Part shown: positions 1-9,341 of the stretch, piece after piece
Numbering within the stretch: position 1 is the first letter of the stretch
How the letters are laid out: each line of letters starts with the position of its first letter
Origin: CAZICM01 sp964537685
Lineage (GTDB): Bacteria > Myxococcota_A > Polyangia > Polyangiales > Polyangiaceae
Length of the DNA: 64,000 bases
Reading direction: 5' to 3'
Assembly: GCA_964537685.1 (NCBI GenBank)
Contig: CAZICM010000028.1
Span: 50,584-114,583 of the forward strand
Program-made: the position numbers and the translations under genes
Notes under the pieces: generated by a model
Database searches by the model: none
The model's input: the letters and a program-made list of their open reading frames with translations, nothing else
Told to the model about the DNA's origin: nothing

Positions 1-3000
1 ACGCGCATTCCGCGGCCATATCGGCCTGAAGCGAACCCAGCGCCTGATTCTTCCCCTCATTGATAGGCGCGTTATTGCGGAACATCGTAAAAGCCTGCGT
101 CGTCCGCTTGCACCACTCGGCCGCCTGAGCATCCTTGCCCGCTTTGCGCAGCTTTGCCGCGTGATACGCCGCCTGCACCACATAAGGCGCGGCCGCCGAA
201 TTGTTTTTATTGATTGAATAATACACTTCCATTTGTTCGCCGGCCCGCACCCGAGCGCTCTTGTTTGCTCCTTCATCCGGCGCATTCTCATCCCAGGTTT
301 TTAAATCGGCCGAGGCGACCAAAAACTCGATATCGGCCTTCTGTTCTGCCGTTGGATTCAGCGCCATCAGCGTATTCCGGGCCGCCAGCATTTTATCTTT
401 ATCGCCTGTGCTCGCATGCAAGAGCACCGCATTGCGGGCTGCCTCCCGCCGCTCATCTTCATTAAAACGATCGATTTTTGAAACAATATCATACGTTTCG
501 GCGGCCGTGCGGTAATTGAAAAACAGCACATAAGCCGCTGAAAGCGCATCATAAGCCTGCTTTAAATATTTAACGCGCTCCCCATATTTATCGGGATTTG
601 GCGGCTTTGGCGGTTTCGCGCCCGGATCGCCCTTCTCGAGTTTATTCAGCACATCATTGCTGCCGTATTCCTTGATAAACAGCGAATACATTTCAATGGC
701 CTGATCGTATTCGCCCACCTGCTTAAAGCTAATCGCGCCATTCATCGCCGCCTCGGGCGCCTCATCGTGCGAAGGCGCTTTTTCCAAGGCTACTTTATAC
801 AGCGCAGCCGCCTTCTTCCAGGCCTCGGCCCGCTCTGGACCCTCGGGCATTTTCTCGGCTTCGGTAAATGCCTTCGCCGCATCGATATAATAACCGCGTT
901 TAATCGTTGGAATGGCTAGATTTTGTTCTTTTAATTTCTGCTCCTCATTGATAGCGCAGCTTTTGGCCATAACGGCTTCAGCCAATTGGCGGCTCAATTC
1001 GATATTATTCTCGAGATTGGCCATATTCGTCAGCCTATCCCAGGCTTTATAACCCCATTCCGTCTTTCCGCACTGAGCCTGATAAATAGGTTCGAATCGC
1101 TTGCGCGCCTCTTCGAATTGGCCGTATACAAAGAACACATCGGCCGCCTGAAATGCATACAAATCGTGATTCTTCTGGGGATCGGCCTCGGGAGGAACCC
1201 GAAGAATATATTCCTCGCGCGCCGCCACGCTGGCCAATACGGGCTGAGGAACCGTATCTTTCAGCACTTTTCTTTTATCGCCCTCGCCCTCGAAGCGGAT
1301 TTCCTTTCTCAATTCGATGCCATTGGCGCCCTTCGATCGTTCATAACGTTTGTATTGATCGACAAGCTCCAACTGCGCCACATCGACCACCATAAAGGCC
1401 GAAGGCTGAAGGTATTTATCGTCTTCATTCGAATCGCGCACCGAAATCGCCGCTTTCCGCGCCGTCTCCACTTCTTCTTTTTCGAGCGAGCGATCCATCG
1501 CGATTAAAATCGAAAGCACATTGTGATACGCATCGGCCAGCCAAAATCGGCTTTCATAGGCATCCGGCGCATTTTCATCCTGCGCCAAATAACCTCGCCA
1601 TCCCTCCGCCGCCATCCGGTATTCCTCGAGAGCCCGCTCATAAATAGGATCGCGGCTTTCCTTGTCGGAAAGCGCCTGAGCCTGCTGCGCAAAATAACTG
1701 CCCGCATTGGTATGATCGGCCGCCGCCCTCCGAAGCCCGCCCCTCACCAGCCTTTCGGCCGTCTGCAAGGCTTCCGGGTCGTCTTTATTCGCGTCCACCC
1801 AGGGCGTCGTTCCCACATATTGAGCCAGCTTTGTCCGGGCAATCAGCGCCTTTTTTGCATTCTCGGCGCGCTCGGCCGTTCCCGCCCGCGATCGGGCCGT
1901 CAATGTATCGTAAATATCCGCAATCTGATTTTGAACCACCGGCGCATCCCGGTGTAGCGGCCATTTCTTTAAAATCAGCTCAGACAATTCGATCACATTG
2001 CGAAGCTGCCCCATGTCTTTATATTCCTGGGCCAGCGCCTGATACACATCGACCGTCCATTTTTGATCCTGCGGAATCAGCTTGGGATCTTGAATGCGAT
2101 CGATGGCGATATGCATTTTTTCTTCGAGAATCTTCGGATCGTTTTCTAAATCGAGAATATCGCTGCGCGGGACAAAAGGCTCGTCCGCGGCGGGCCCGCT
2201 TAAGTCCATAAAGGTGAGCGACCCCGCGATATACGCCTGCGCCTCTGTACGGAAATTCGTGCCCGGATCGCCCGTCAGCTTTTCCTGTTCATCAATATGG
2301 CGAAGCAATTCGATAAATTGCCGGATGCTCGTTTCATAGCGCTGCTGCTTAAAATAAGTCCAAGCCAGCTTATACATTGAAACGCCGAAAACAGGAGGCT
2401 TTTTAAATTTTATCGATTGGCGGTAGGCGGCTTCTGCCCGATTAAAATTAAATGGGCCGCCTGCACTATCGATTTCATTAAAATAATAATCGCCTATTTG
2501 CCACCATACTTCGGCGATATAACGCGGCTCGGAACCTTGCGCCGTCTTCTGCGGAATGGGCTTGCAACTGTCGGGGAATGGATTGATAAAGGCCGTCTCA
2601 TCCACGAAGGTATCGGTGACATCCTTTTCGTTTTCCTTCTGTGGCCTTTGGGATTTTTTTTGCGATTTTTCCTGCTGCAATTTCGCTTGGCCGATAGGAA
2701 TAGGATGCCTTCCCTCCCATTCCGCCCAATAGGCCCGATCGTGATCTTGAGGCAATCCGGTAATAATGTCACGGGTCGGGTCTTTGGGATCGGCGGCAAC
2801 GGGATAGGGGAATTTATTGTGGCAAACGAGCGAACGCCATACTTGCTGCGCCTCGGCAAGGCGGCTCGATTCATGAAGCGCATGCCCTAAATAATAATAA
2901 ACGCCGGCCAATTCGCGGTAATTGGGAAACTCTCTGATAATGCGCTTGTACAGCATAACCGCCGGCAAAAGCGATGCAGCAATGTCTTCGCTGGCTTCAT

Positions 3001-3574
3001 CGCGCGAACGCTCTTCATAGAGCGCGGCAAGGCGAAACATCGCATCGGGCGTATTTTCAGGATGCGCATTCGGCCCGGTGTAGCGCTGCACAAATACTTC
3101 AAGCCTTCGGATGGCTTCGGCGCGGGCTTCTTTTAAGCCTTTTTTCTCAACGGCAATTTCATTGTCGAGCGCCGTCAAAATACGCTTTCGCCGGTCTTCA
3201 TAATGGTGCTGGACGATGCGTGTAATGGCGCTCCGGTAATCGCGCGCGGCTTCGGAATAGGCGGCCGCTTCTTTTTCAAGCGCCGCAAGAGCCGCCAATT
3301 GCGCGGGCGTGGGAGGCGGCGGCGGAGGCGCCATTTTTCGATAGGTGGGCATGGTGGGTGGCGCGGCGGGCGGCGCGCTAGGTGCCGCGGCCGTGCCCGA
3401 ACCCAATGCCTGCGGCGGCGCGGCGCTTGGAGCAGGCTGAGCCGGCGGCGCGGCGCTTGAAACAGGCGGAGATGGCGCGGGCTGGGCAAAGCCCGTGGAC
3501 GCCCACAAGAGACCCAATGCAAATAGCCCCGTTCGAATGCCGAAAGAGCGTCTCGTCCGCGTTTTTTCGCTCAC
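1..3574 (-). CDS. Exported TPR-repeat protein (C-terminus beyond window)
   Basis: The frame is open from a GTG at 3574 to the window edge, so at least 1190 residues are encoded and the C-terminus is missing. The start is fixed by AGGAGGG at 3581-3587, six bases upstream of the GTG, and by a GTGA four-base overlap with the stop of the preceding gene. The N-terminus has a basic stretch, a hydrophobic segment ending near WASTGFAQ (signal peptide) and then a Pro/Ala-rich linker of about 70 residues. The rest is helical with repeated TPR-like patterns (for example PENTPDAMFRLAALYEE, VSMYKLAWTYFKQQRYETSI and APEAAMNGAISFKQVGEYDQ), which points to a periplasmic scaffold. It is last in an operon with two other exported proteins. 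Large TPR proteins of this kind occur in myxobacterial gliding (Glt) and envelope machines; assigning this one to such a system is inference. Confidence 0.85.
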   Translation of the reverse strand, partial: MSEKTRTRRSFGIRTGLFALGLLWASTGFAQPAPSPPVSSAAPPAQPAPSAAPPQALGSGTAAAPSAPPAAPPTMPTYRKMAPPPPPPTPAQLAALAALEKEAAAYSEAARDYRSAITRIVQHHYEDRRKRILTALDNEIAVEKKGLKEARAEAIRRLEVFVQRYTGPNAHPENTPDAMFRLAALYEERSRDEASEDIAASLLPAVMLYKRIIREFPNYRELAGVYYYLGHALHESSRLAEAQQVWRSLVCHNKFPYPVAADPKDPTRDIITGLPQDHDRAYWAEWEGRHPIPIGQAKLQQEKSQKKSQRPQKENEKDVTDTFVDETAFINPFPDSCKPIPQKTAQGSEPRYIAEVWWQIGDYYFNEIDSAGGPFNFNRAEAAYRQSIKFKKPPVFGVSMYKLAWTYFKQQRYETSIRQFIELLRHIDEQEKLTGDPGTNFRTEAQAYIAGSLTFMDLSGPAADEPFVPRSDILDLENDPKILEEKMHIAIDRIQDPKLIPQDQKWTVDVYQALAQEYKDMGQLRNVIELSELILKKWPLHRDAPVVQNQIADIYDTLTARSRAGTAERAENAKKALIARTKLAQYVGTTPWVDANKDDPEALQTAERLVRGGLRRAAADHTNAGSYFAQQAQALSDKESRDPIYERALEEYRMAAEGWRGYLAQDENAPDAYESRFWLADAYHNVLSILIAMDRSLEKEEVETARKAAISVRDSNEDDKYLQPSAFMVVDVAQLELVDQYKRYERSKGANGIELRKEIRFEGEGDKRKVLKDTVPQPVLASVAAREEYILRVPPEADPQKNHDLYAFQAADVFFVYGQFEEARKRFEPIYQAQCGKTEWGYKAWDRLTNMANLENNIELSRQLAEAVMAKSCAINEEQKLKEQNLAIPTIKRGYYIDAAKAFTEAEKMPEGPERAEAWKKAAALYKVALEKAPSHDEAPEAAMNGAISFKQVGEYDQAIEMYSLFIKEYGSNDVLNKLEKGDPGAKPPKPPNPDKYGERVKYLKQAYDALSAAYVLFFNYRTAAETYDIVSKIDRFNEDERREAARNAVLLHASTGDKDKMLAARNTLMALNPTAEQKADIEFLVASADLKTWDENAPDEGANKSARVRAGEQMEVYYSINKNNSAAAPYVVQAAYHAAKLRKAGKDAQAAEWCKRTTQAFTMFRNNAPINEGKNQALGSLQADMAAECA

Positions 3575-6099
3575 GGCGAACCCTCCTGTTTGGCCGGACC
3601 AGGCGGAGCCTGAGGAGGAGCGGCGGGCGTGGATGGCGTGGATGGCGCGGGTGACGCGGACGGCGGAACTGTGGGCGGCGCAGCTTTGGGATTGGCTTTG
3701 CCGGCAGCTTCCTCGTCGGATTCGCCGCTATCGTCGAGCACCTCGATCAATTCTTCCTTTAGCGTCTTTTCTTCGCGCGAGCGCTCCACCTGAAGCATTC
3801 GCACGCGCATCATTTGCTCTTCGCGCACTTCCCAGGCTTCTTCGGTAATGCCTGTATCGGCCCGCAATACGATGTTTTTGATGCGCTCGCGCACCAATCC
3901 AAAATTCCTCATCGCGACTTCGCCGACCAAATGCCTCGCCTCTTGATCGAGCGCCGAAAGCCTCGCCGAATATGTCGCCATATTGGCTGTTTCCTCGCTT
4001 AAAATGCGCTGCACCTCAATGGTGCGCCTTTCGACTTCTTGCTGAATGCGATACAGCATATTTTCCGCGGCCCTGTCCGTTTCCTCGGCGCGCGAAAGCA
4101 GCGGCGAAACCCGCTCCACAAACGATTTCAAACGCGCCCCGCCCGCGCCCGCAAGCGCAAGCACCGCCTCCCGCCCCACAGCTTCCCGATAAGCCCGCCG
4201 CACCTGCTCATCTTCCACAAAACGCTGATCGCCAAAGCCCGCCTGATTCTTGGCCGCCTGCACATACTTCCGCAGCGACTCCACCTGTTCCCGGTAAAAC
4301 GCGAGCTCGCGCTCCGATTGAACAATATCCTGCTGAAATCGCATTTGAGCGCCGGGATTGTCTTTGATCATCCGGCGCAGGCCATTCACCGTCGCCTGCG
4401 ATGAATCGACCTGAAGCGTTAGCCGCTGCAGCGCTTGAGATGCGCTGCTCCACTGCTTTCGCGCTTGGTTTTCCCTGCCTTGAAAATCGCTTTCCGTCAC
4501 GGGAACCGCCGAAAGCCTTTTCTCCATCGCCCGTCGCCGGGCCCGCACCGCGCCGATTTCTCCCGTCAGATCGCCCGGCTCGGCATCATCCATGCCTTGG
4601 CCGATGGATAATCTCGCCAATCCGATGCGATTTAATACCGACAGAGCCTTTTCTTCGCCGGCTTTTAATTCGGCGAAGGCCCGCACCCGCGCCGGTGAAT
4701 TCAGCACACCATTGAGTTTTTCAATTAATTCATTGGATTGCTTAATCATCTCGCGGCATTGATTCACATCATCGATCACCGCAAAGGCCAGGGGGCCGTC
4801 TTCCGCCTCGCGCGCCCATTGCACGGCCAGTGCGGGCAATAGGCTTGCGCTGTCCAGCGCCGTCAAATCGGCCTGGCTTAATTTATCGTAATACACCGCC
4901 GGATCGGACGTAGAACCCAAAAATGCATCGACCCGCTCGCGCATTGGATCGTAAGTGGAGCGAACCCCTTCATATACTTTTAATGATTTATCGAATTGAC
5001 CGGCCCGGAGCATCAAATCGCCCCGGAGCAACAGCCCATCGGCGATATTTTGGCTGTTTGGATCGGCAATGGCCAGCACTTCCAGCGCCCGCTGCGCCCT
5101 TTCAAAATCGCCCAGGCGCACATATACCCAGCCCAGCTCGTAAAGCATTGTACCAAATTCAGGGGAATCACGGCCAATACGATTGTATGCCAATAAAGCC
5201 TGATTCCACTGATCGGTTTCATAAAATAAACGCCCAATCGCAAGCCAGGCCAAATCGATGACATGCCTGTGCGCGGCCGTGTCCGGCGCAAGCTCGGTCA
5301 CGCGCCGGAATTGCTCAATCGCCGCCGTATAGCGCTGAACGGGAACCACCGGGGGAGCCTGGTCGGCGGCCTCCGCAGGCGAAGCGGCTTTTTTCGGCTC
5401 GGGCGGCGGTGTGGCTTCCTTCATGGCAATAACGCCCAGCAAATACTTCGATTGATGAAGATATTCACTCGAGGGATCGATCGCTGAAAGAGCCGCTTTT
5501 GCTCCCGCATAATCGCGTTTGGCCACCAAACCCTTGCCCCGCGCGTAATTGAGCGTGCTGGTCAGCGGCCCGGGCGCGGCTTGAGCCATCAGCGCGAAAA
5601 TCGCATCGAGTTCGTTGTAGTCTTTGATGCGCAGAACAATATCGACAAGCTTGGTGAGTGCGCCGATTTGATATTGTGTGAATCGCGGTTCACTCGCCCG
5701 GCTGACAATTTGTTTATACGCCCTGCGGGCCGATAAATATTGTTTTGAGTTGAAATAGGTTTCGCCCAATAAAGCCAGCGCGTCGGCATAGGCGGCTTGG
5801 TCATTGGGATATTTTTCAATGACCGCGTTTAAGATATTCGCGGCCCGCTCATAATCCTTATTTCCAAGCAAAAGCACCGCATCGGCGATGCGCTGCGCGG
5901 CCGACCGTTCCAACGAAGCCTGGCCGCGCACGGCCGCTTCGATAGCGGGCAGATCGGCCGTGGCCGTATTGATTTGCGAAAAAGCCGTGGAATAAGCCTG
6001 ATTCGCATCGAGCGCCGAGGCTTGCCCGGGAAAGGCGAGACAAGCCAGGCCGATTAAAATGGCTGAAACTTGAGATATACCGCTCTTCAACACGCGCAT
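3571..6099 (-). CDS. Exported TPR and coiled-coil protein
   Basis: 842 residues. A signal peptide ends near GQASALD (about residue 30). Residues about 45-390 hold TPR-like helical pairs (for example AAYADALALLGETYFNSKQY and GTMLYELGWVYVRLGDFERA). Residues about 450-780 are long charged helices with coiled-coil character. The tail is acidic and then Pro/Ala/Ser-rich, ending KQEGSP. The stop overlaps the GTG of the next TPR gene by four bases, and the upstream exported gene ends 33 bases before this start, so the three form one operon. No enzymatic motif is visible; a periplasmic assembly or scaffold role is the best inference. A relation to myxobacterial gliding-machinery TPR proteins is possible but unproven. 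Confidence 0.85.
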   Translation of the reverse strand: MRVLKSGISQVSAILIGLACLAFPGQASALDANQAYSTAFSQINTATADLPAIEAAVRGQASLERSAAQRIADAVLLLGNKDYERAANILNAVIEKYPNDQAAYADALALLGETYFNSKQYLSARRAYKQIVSRASEPRFTQYQIGALTKLVDIVLRIKDYNELDAIFALMAQAAPGPLTSTLNYARGKGLVAKRDYAGAKAALSAIDPSSEYLHQSKYLLGVIAMKEATPPPEPKKAASPAEAADQAPPVVPVQRYTAAIEQFRRVTELAPDTAAHRHVIDLAWLAIGRLFYETDQWNQALLAYNRIGRDSPEFGTMLYELGWVYVRLGDFERAQRALEVLAIADPNSQNIADGLLLRGDLMLRAGQFDKSLKVYEGVRSTYDPMRERVDAFLGSTSDPAVYYDKLSQADLTALDSASLLPALAVQWAREAEDGPLAFAVIDDVNQCREMIKQSNELIEKLNGVLNSPARVRAFAELKAGEEKALSVLNRIGLARLSIGQGMDDAEPGDLTGEIGAVRARRRAMEKRLSAVPVTESDFQGRENQARKQWSSASQALQRLTLQVDSSQATVNGLRRMIKDNPGAQMRFQQDIVQSERELAFYREQVESLRKYVQAAKNQAGFGDQRFVEDEQVRRAYREAVGREAVLALAGAGGARLKSFVERVSPLLSRAEETDRAAENMLYRIQQEVERRTIEVQRILSEETANMATYSARLSALDQEARHLVGEVAMRNFGLVRERIKNIVLRADTGITEEAWEVREEQMMRVRMLQVERSREEKTLKEELIEVLDDSGESDEEAAGKANPKAAPPTVPPSASPAPSTPSTPAAPPQAPPGPAKQEGSP
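3581..3587 (-). promoter_or_regulatory. Ribosome binding site deciding a GTG start
   Basis: AGGAGGG on the minus strand lies inside the 3' end of the upstream TPR gene, six bases before the GTG at 3574. It supports translational coupling of the two TPR genes. Confidence 0.7.
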
Positions 6100-6132
6100 T
6101 GTCTTCGGAATGCTTGCAAAAAGTGGGCGAGG

Positions 6133-7062
6133 CTAACGGGGCGCCGCTTGCGCTTGAGTTCCCTGAGTTAAACCCGCCTCGGTTTTTTCTGAATACCGGA
6201 CGGCGGGCCGCTCCTCGATTCTCGAGGTTGCAGTACCCTTTTCAAAAGCCGTGGCTTGCAATTTGATCGTTTTGCCTTCCTGAGCGGTAAAAGAATGCGT
6301 CGACCGCACTTCAAAGCGATAGGCGCGCATATAAGAAAATGCGCCAAAACCATGGCCTTGCAGATTGATCAGCACTTGCAGCGTATGATCGCCGGGAGGC
6401 ACCGAGCCATCGTAGATTGGAATTTCAGTTTGCTCGGAGAGCGCGCCGGATTGATCGGTTTTATTGTATTGCACCGCGCCGTCGAGCACGACCAATACGC
6501 GCGTAATTCTAAAGATATTCGATAGTTCGTTTGTGAATTTCACCACCGCACGCGAACCGCCGGCCGAACCGGCGATAATGGTGTCGCTGAGCATTGAAAG
6601 CCGCGTGTGGCTTCTGCGAATTTGCTCTTTTAATTCATCAATACGCTGCTCGAGCTCGCGCAATCGAACGGAATAGGTCGCGCCATCCATAGGCGGCTTT
6701 TGCCCAGGATTTTGTTGAGCGCCCGGAGGAACTGCACCGGGAAGCATTTGAGGCGGCACCTGCCCAGGCATAAATCCACCTGGCATGCCGGGCTGCATTG
6801 TTGGATTGGCGGGATTGGGCGCATTGGGATAAGGCCCCGGCTGGCCTGGATATACAGCGCCTGGCTGATAGGGGACGGCGTTTGGAACGGGTGGAGGCGG
6901 CTGCTGCTGGGGAGGAGCCGCGGTACGGGCGCCGCTCGGCGCTGGGACAGGAACAGGAGCAGGAGCGCCGGGCCCATTTTGAGCGGATCCTTCGCTGGAT
7001 ATCAGCATACAGGCGCTTATCAAAAGCGCGGAGAGCGAGCGTGAATAACGGTAAATAGCCAT
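6133..7062 (-). CDS. Exported Pro-rich coiled-coil protein
   Basis: 309 residues. A signal peptide (hydrophobic LSALLISACMLISSEGSA) is followed by about 100 residues rich in Pro, Ala, Gly and Gln (linker through the cell wall or periplasm). A short coiled coil lies near residues 130-160 (RLRELEQRIDELKEQIRR). After it comes a predicted beta domain with RITRVLVVLDGAVQYNK and SVPPGDHTLQVLINLQGHG, typical of a small Ig-like or PEGA-like fold. It is first of three co-directional genes with two large TPR proteins. Similar Pro-rich exported proteins are common next to TPR genes in myxobacteria. The function is unknown; an envelope-complex subunit is inferred from context. Confidence 0.8.
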   Translation of the reverse strand: MAIYRYSRSLSALLISACMLISSEGSAQNGPGAPAPVPVPAPSGARTAAPPQQQPPPPVPNAVPYQPGAVYPGQPGPYPNAPNPANPTMQPGMPGGFMPGQVPPQMLPGAVPPGAQQNPGQKPPMDGATYSVRLRELEQRIDELKEQIRRSHTRLSMLSDTIIAGSAGGSRAVVKFTNELSNIFRITRVLVVLDGAVQYNKTDQSGALSEQTEIPIYDGSVPPGDHTLQVLINLQGHGFGAFSYMRAYRFEVRSTHSFTAQEGKTIKLQATAFEKGTATSRIEERPAVRYSEKTEAGLTQGTQAQAAPR

Positions 7063-7191
7063 GGCTTTTTCGTCCCGTGTTCAGTGTAAAGCCATATTCG
7101 TGCGTTCCGCAATCCCAATAAGCTTTTTTTTCAACACCTGGGTTCAATCATTGTTTGGCTGGAGATGCGGTGATAATCACGCGCGGAGCTT

Positions 7192-7779
7192 ATGGAGATC
7201 AGCCCCAAAGACGTGCCGACGGCATTGATTCATTTATACCGCGGCGAACTTGGCCGGATGACGGTGTACCGGACCCGCCTGGACACGACGACCAATTGGG
7301 CGGTGGGCTCGACGGCGGCCTTATCGAGTTTTGCCCTTGGCCAAGAGCGCGTGCCTCCATTTGTATTTTTGCTGGTGCTCTTTTTGAATTGGATTTTTCT
7401 CATGATGGAAGTGCGCCGATTTCGCTTTTACGAATTGATCCGCAAGCGGGTCCGGCTATTGGAGACGGGTTTTTATGCGGCGGTGATGGGCAAGGAAGAG
7501 CGGGCGCGCTGGGAGGAAGATCTGTGGGAAAGCCTTAAAAAACCGGCTCCGCCCATTGGATTTTGGAAGGCATTAAGCGTGCGTCTCAAGCGCAATTATC
7601 TCTGGCTTTTTTTGGCCGTTTATCTTGCTTGGTTTTTTAAATTAAGCCTCTCGGGCCATTTTATAAATGCGGCCGCCGTCGGGCCAATTCATGGCATTGC
7701 CGTGCTGGCATTTTCGATTGTATTGCTTCTTATTTTGATTGGTGTTGCACTGTCCTTCCGTCTCGAAGAAGAAGAATAG
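7192..7779 (+). CDS. DUF2270 integral membrane protein
   Basis: 195 residues. The N-terminal motif LYRGELGRMTVYRTRLDTTT followed by NWAVG is characteristic of the DUF2270 family. Four hydrophobic segments are visible, near residues 43-70 (two close together), 140-160 and 168-188, with a charged cytoplasmic region between the pairs and an acidic end (RLEEEE). GGAG just upstream of the ATG supports the start. The family has no assigned function. It stands alone, divergent from the TPR operon and 55 bases before the DNA glycosylase gene, so the two may share a transcript. Confidence 0.8.
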   Translation: MEISPKDVPTALIHLYRGELGRMTVYRTRLDTTTNWAVGSTAALSSFALGQERVPPFVFLLVLFLNWIFLMMEVRRFRFYELIRKRVRLLETGFYAAVMGKEERARWEEDLWESLKKPAPPIGFWKALSVRLKRNYLWLFLAVYLAWFFKLSLSGHFINAAAVGPIHGIAVLAFSIVLLLILIGVALSFRLEEEE

Positions 7780-7834
7780 ACCATCCGTTTTTATTGGCTT
7801 TACAATTCCATAAACGTGGTGTAGGCAAGCCTTT

Positions 7835-8431
7835 ATGAAACGCTGCTCGTGGCCCAAGAACGAACTCGCCATCCACTATCACGACCATGAATGGGGAGTG
7901 CCATTGCATGATGACCGAAAATTATTTGAATTCATTGTGCTCGATGCGGCGCAGGCTGGATTGAGCTGGGACACGGTCTTAAAGAAAAGAGAAAACTACC
8001 GGAAAGCCTTTGATGGATTCAATCCCGAGGTGATTGCCCGCTATGGTGCTTCCAAATTGGAGTCATTGCTGAACGATCCCGGAATTATCCGCAATCGATT
8101 AAAAGTGCAGTCCGCGGTCGACAATGCCAAGGGATTCTTAAAAGTTCAGGAGCAATTCGGAAGTTTTGATGCCTATATCTGGCAATTTGTCGGCGGCAAA
8201 CCGATTGTCAACCAATGGCGCGAACAAACCCAGCTTCCTGCCAGCACGGCTCAGTCGGACGCCATGAGCAAAGACTTAAAATCCAGAGGTTTTAAGTTTG
8301 TTGGCACAACCATTTGTTATGCGTTTATGCAAGCCGCCGGGCTGGTGGACGATCATCTTATGGATTGTTTTCGCTGGTCGGGCAATGCCCAGCCCGAAAA
8401 GGGCGCGTCAAAAAAAAGAAACAAAAAATAA
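7835..8431 (+). CDS. tag: DNA-3-methyladenine glycosylase I
   Basis: 198 residues, close to the family's usual length. It removes 3-methyladenine from alkylated DNA in base excision repair. The N-terminus MKRCSWP and YHDHEWGVPLHDDRKLFE match Tag, including the zinc-site Cys4 and a His in the YHDHEW motif. The C-terminal GLVDDHLMDCFRW supplies the second His-Cys pair. The middle LDAAQAGLSWDTVLKKRENY is the helix-hairpin region with the base pocket. The C-terminal tail is short and Lys-rich. No regulatory site is visible. Confidence 0.95.
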   Translation: MKRCSWPKNELAIHYHDHEWGVPLHDDRKLFEFIVLDAAQAGLSWDTVLKKRENYRKAFDGFNPEVIARYGASKLESLLNDPGIIRNRLKVQSAVDNAKGFLKVQEQFGSFDAYIWQFVGGKPIVNQWREQTQLPASTAQSDAMSKDLKSRGFKFVGTTICYAFMQAAGLVDDHLMDCFRWSGNAQPEKGASKKRNKK

Positions 8432-8436
8432 ATGAT

Positions 8437-8469
8437 CAATGATTTAATAAAAGCCATTTCAATGATTTA
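8437..8469. repeat. Pair of 10-bp direct repeats upstream of an acyltransferase
   Basis: CAATGATTTA occurs at 8437-8446 and again at 8460-8469, 23 bases apart start to start (about two helical turns). It lies in the 119-base gap between tag and the acyltransferase gene. The spacing would suit a protein binding both copies on one DNA face; chance in AT-rich DNA is the alternative. Confidence 0.4.
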
Positions 8470-8516
8470 GTATTCGTGATAGTGAAAGCTTCCTTACAGG
8501 AATAAATACCGGATTT

Positions 8517-8537
8517 CGGATGCCTAAACGGATGCCT
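8517..8537. repeat. 9-bp tandem direct repeat just upstream of an RBS
   Basis: CGGATGCCT at 8517-8525 is repeated at 8529-8537 with a three-base spacer. It abuts the GAAGGAAGG ribosome binding site of the acyltransferase gene, so a bound regulator or a translation effect is conceivable. Confidence 0.35.
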
Positions 8538-8550
8538 GAAGGAAGGCTAT

Positions 8551-9339
8551 ATGACCAATACCATCGATGGCTTCGATCTTCGGCAGACGGATGCCTTTAC
8601 AAGCTTCGATTCGGAGCTGATGCACCGCACATCCAAGCTGATGAATGCGCTGGCCAAGCGTTTGCACGTCCAAATCGAAGGAATTGAACATCTGCCCTCC
8701 GGCCGGGCTCTGGTCGTGGCCAATCACACCTTTGGTTATGATGTGACCTTTGCCGTGACTGCCGTATATGAAAAAACCAACCGCATCCTATGGTCGCTGG
8801 GCGAACACAATTGGTGGCGCGTGCCTTATTTGCGCAGCTTTATGGTGAAAGTCGGCATGGTCGACGGCACCCAGAAAAATACCGAGCAATTGCTTGAGCG
8901 CGATCAGTGGGTGCTCGTTTTGCCGGGAGGGCTGCGGGAATCGGTGAAGCCTCATGAGCTGCGTTACAGGCTTTTGTGGGGGCACCGTTATGGATTTGTA
9001 AAGCTGGCCATCCGCCATCAGACCCCCATTGTTCCCCTGGCCATGATCGGCGCGGACGATTTATTCAATTTGGTTGGCAATGCGATGCAGAGGGGGCGGC
9101 TGATTCGCTTTCCTATTCCAAAACCGGCTTATGGAGTGCCTGTTTTTCATCCCGTCAAGCTCAAAGGAATATTTGGAGAGCCGATTGTATTGCAAGCGAG
9201 GCCCGATCAATGCGACGATCCCGATGTGCTCAAGCGGTGCCGGCGCGAAGTAGAAGGGGCCCTCTATGAATTGATGGATATGGAGCTCGCGAAGAGAGCT
9301 GGATTTGAAGTAGATTCGCCGGTTGACACCAAGAGGTAA
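8551..9339 (+). CDS. PlsC/DGAT-like acyltransferase
   Basis: 262 residues. The acyltransferase signature H-x4-D is present as NHTFGYD (His59, Asp64), and VLPGGLRE is the second block seen in diacylglycerol-acyltransferase-like members of the LPLAT superfamily. Further on, TPIVPLAMIGADD matches the third conserved region. The enzyme probably transfers an acyl group to a glycerolipid or other alcohol at the membrane; the substrate cannot be told. The GAAGGAAGG element upstream sets the ATG. The next gene starts two bases after the stop, so the two are probably co-transcribed. Confidence 0.8.
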   Translation: MTNTIDGFDLRQTDAFTSFDSELMHRTSKLMNALAKRLHVQIEGIEHLPSGRALVVANHTFGYDVTFAVTAVYEKTNRILWSLGEHNWWRVPYLRSFMVKVGMVDGTQKNTEQLLERDQWVLVLPGGLRESVKPHELRYRLLWGHRYGFVKLAIRHQTPIVPLAMIGADDLFNLVGNAMQRGRLIRFPIPKPAYGVPVFHPVKLKGIFGEPIVLQARPDQCDDPDVLKRCRREVEGALYELMDMELAKRAGFEVDSPVDTKR

Positions 9340-9341
9340 GC

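Noticed and set aside
986..1957. Plus-strand open frames within the first 2 kb
   Set aside because: The minus-strand TPR frame is open throughout, with signal peptide and RBS at its start; the plus frames are compositional shadows.
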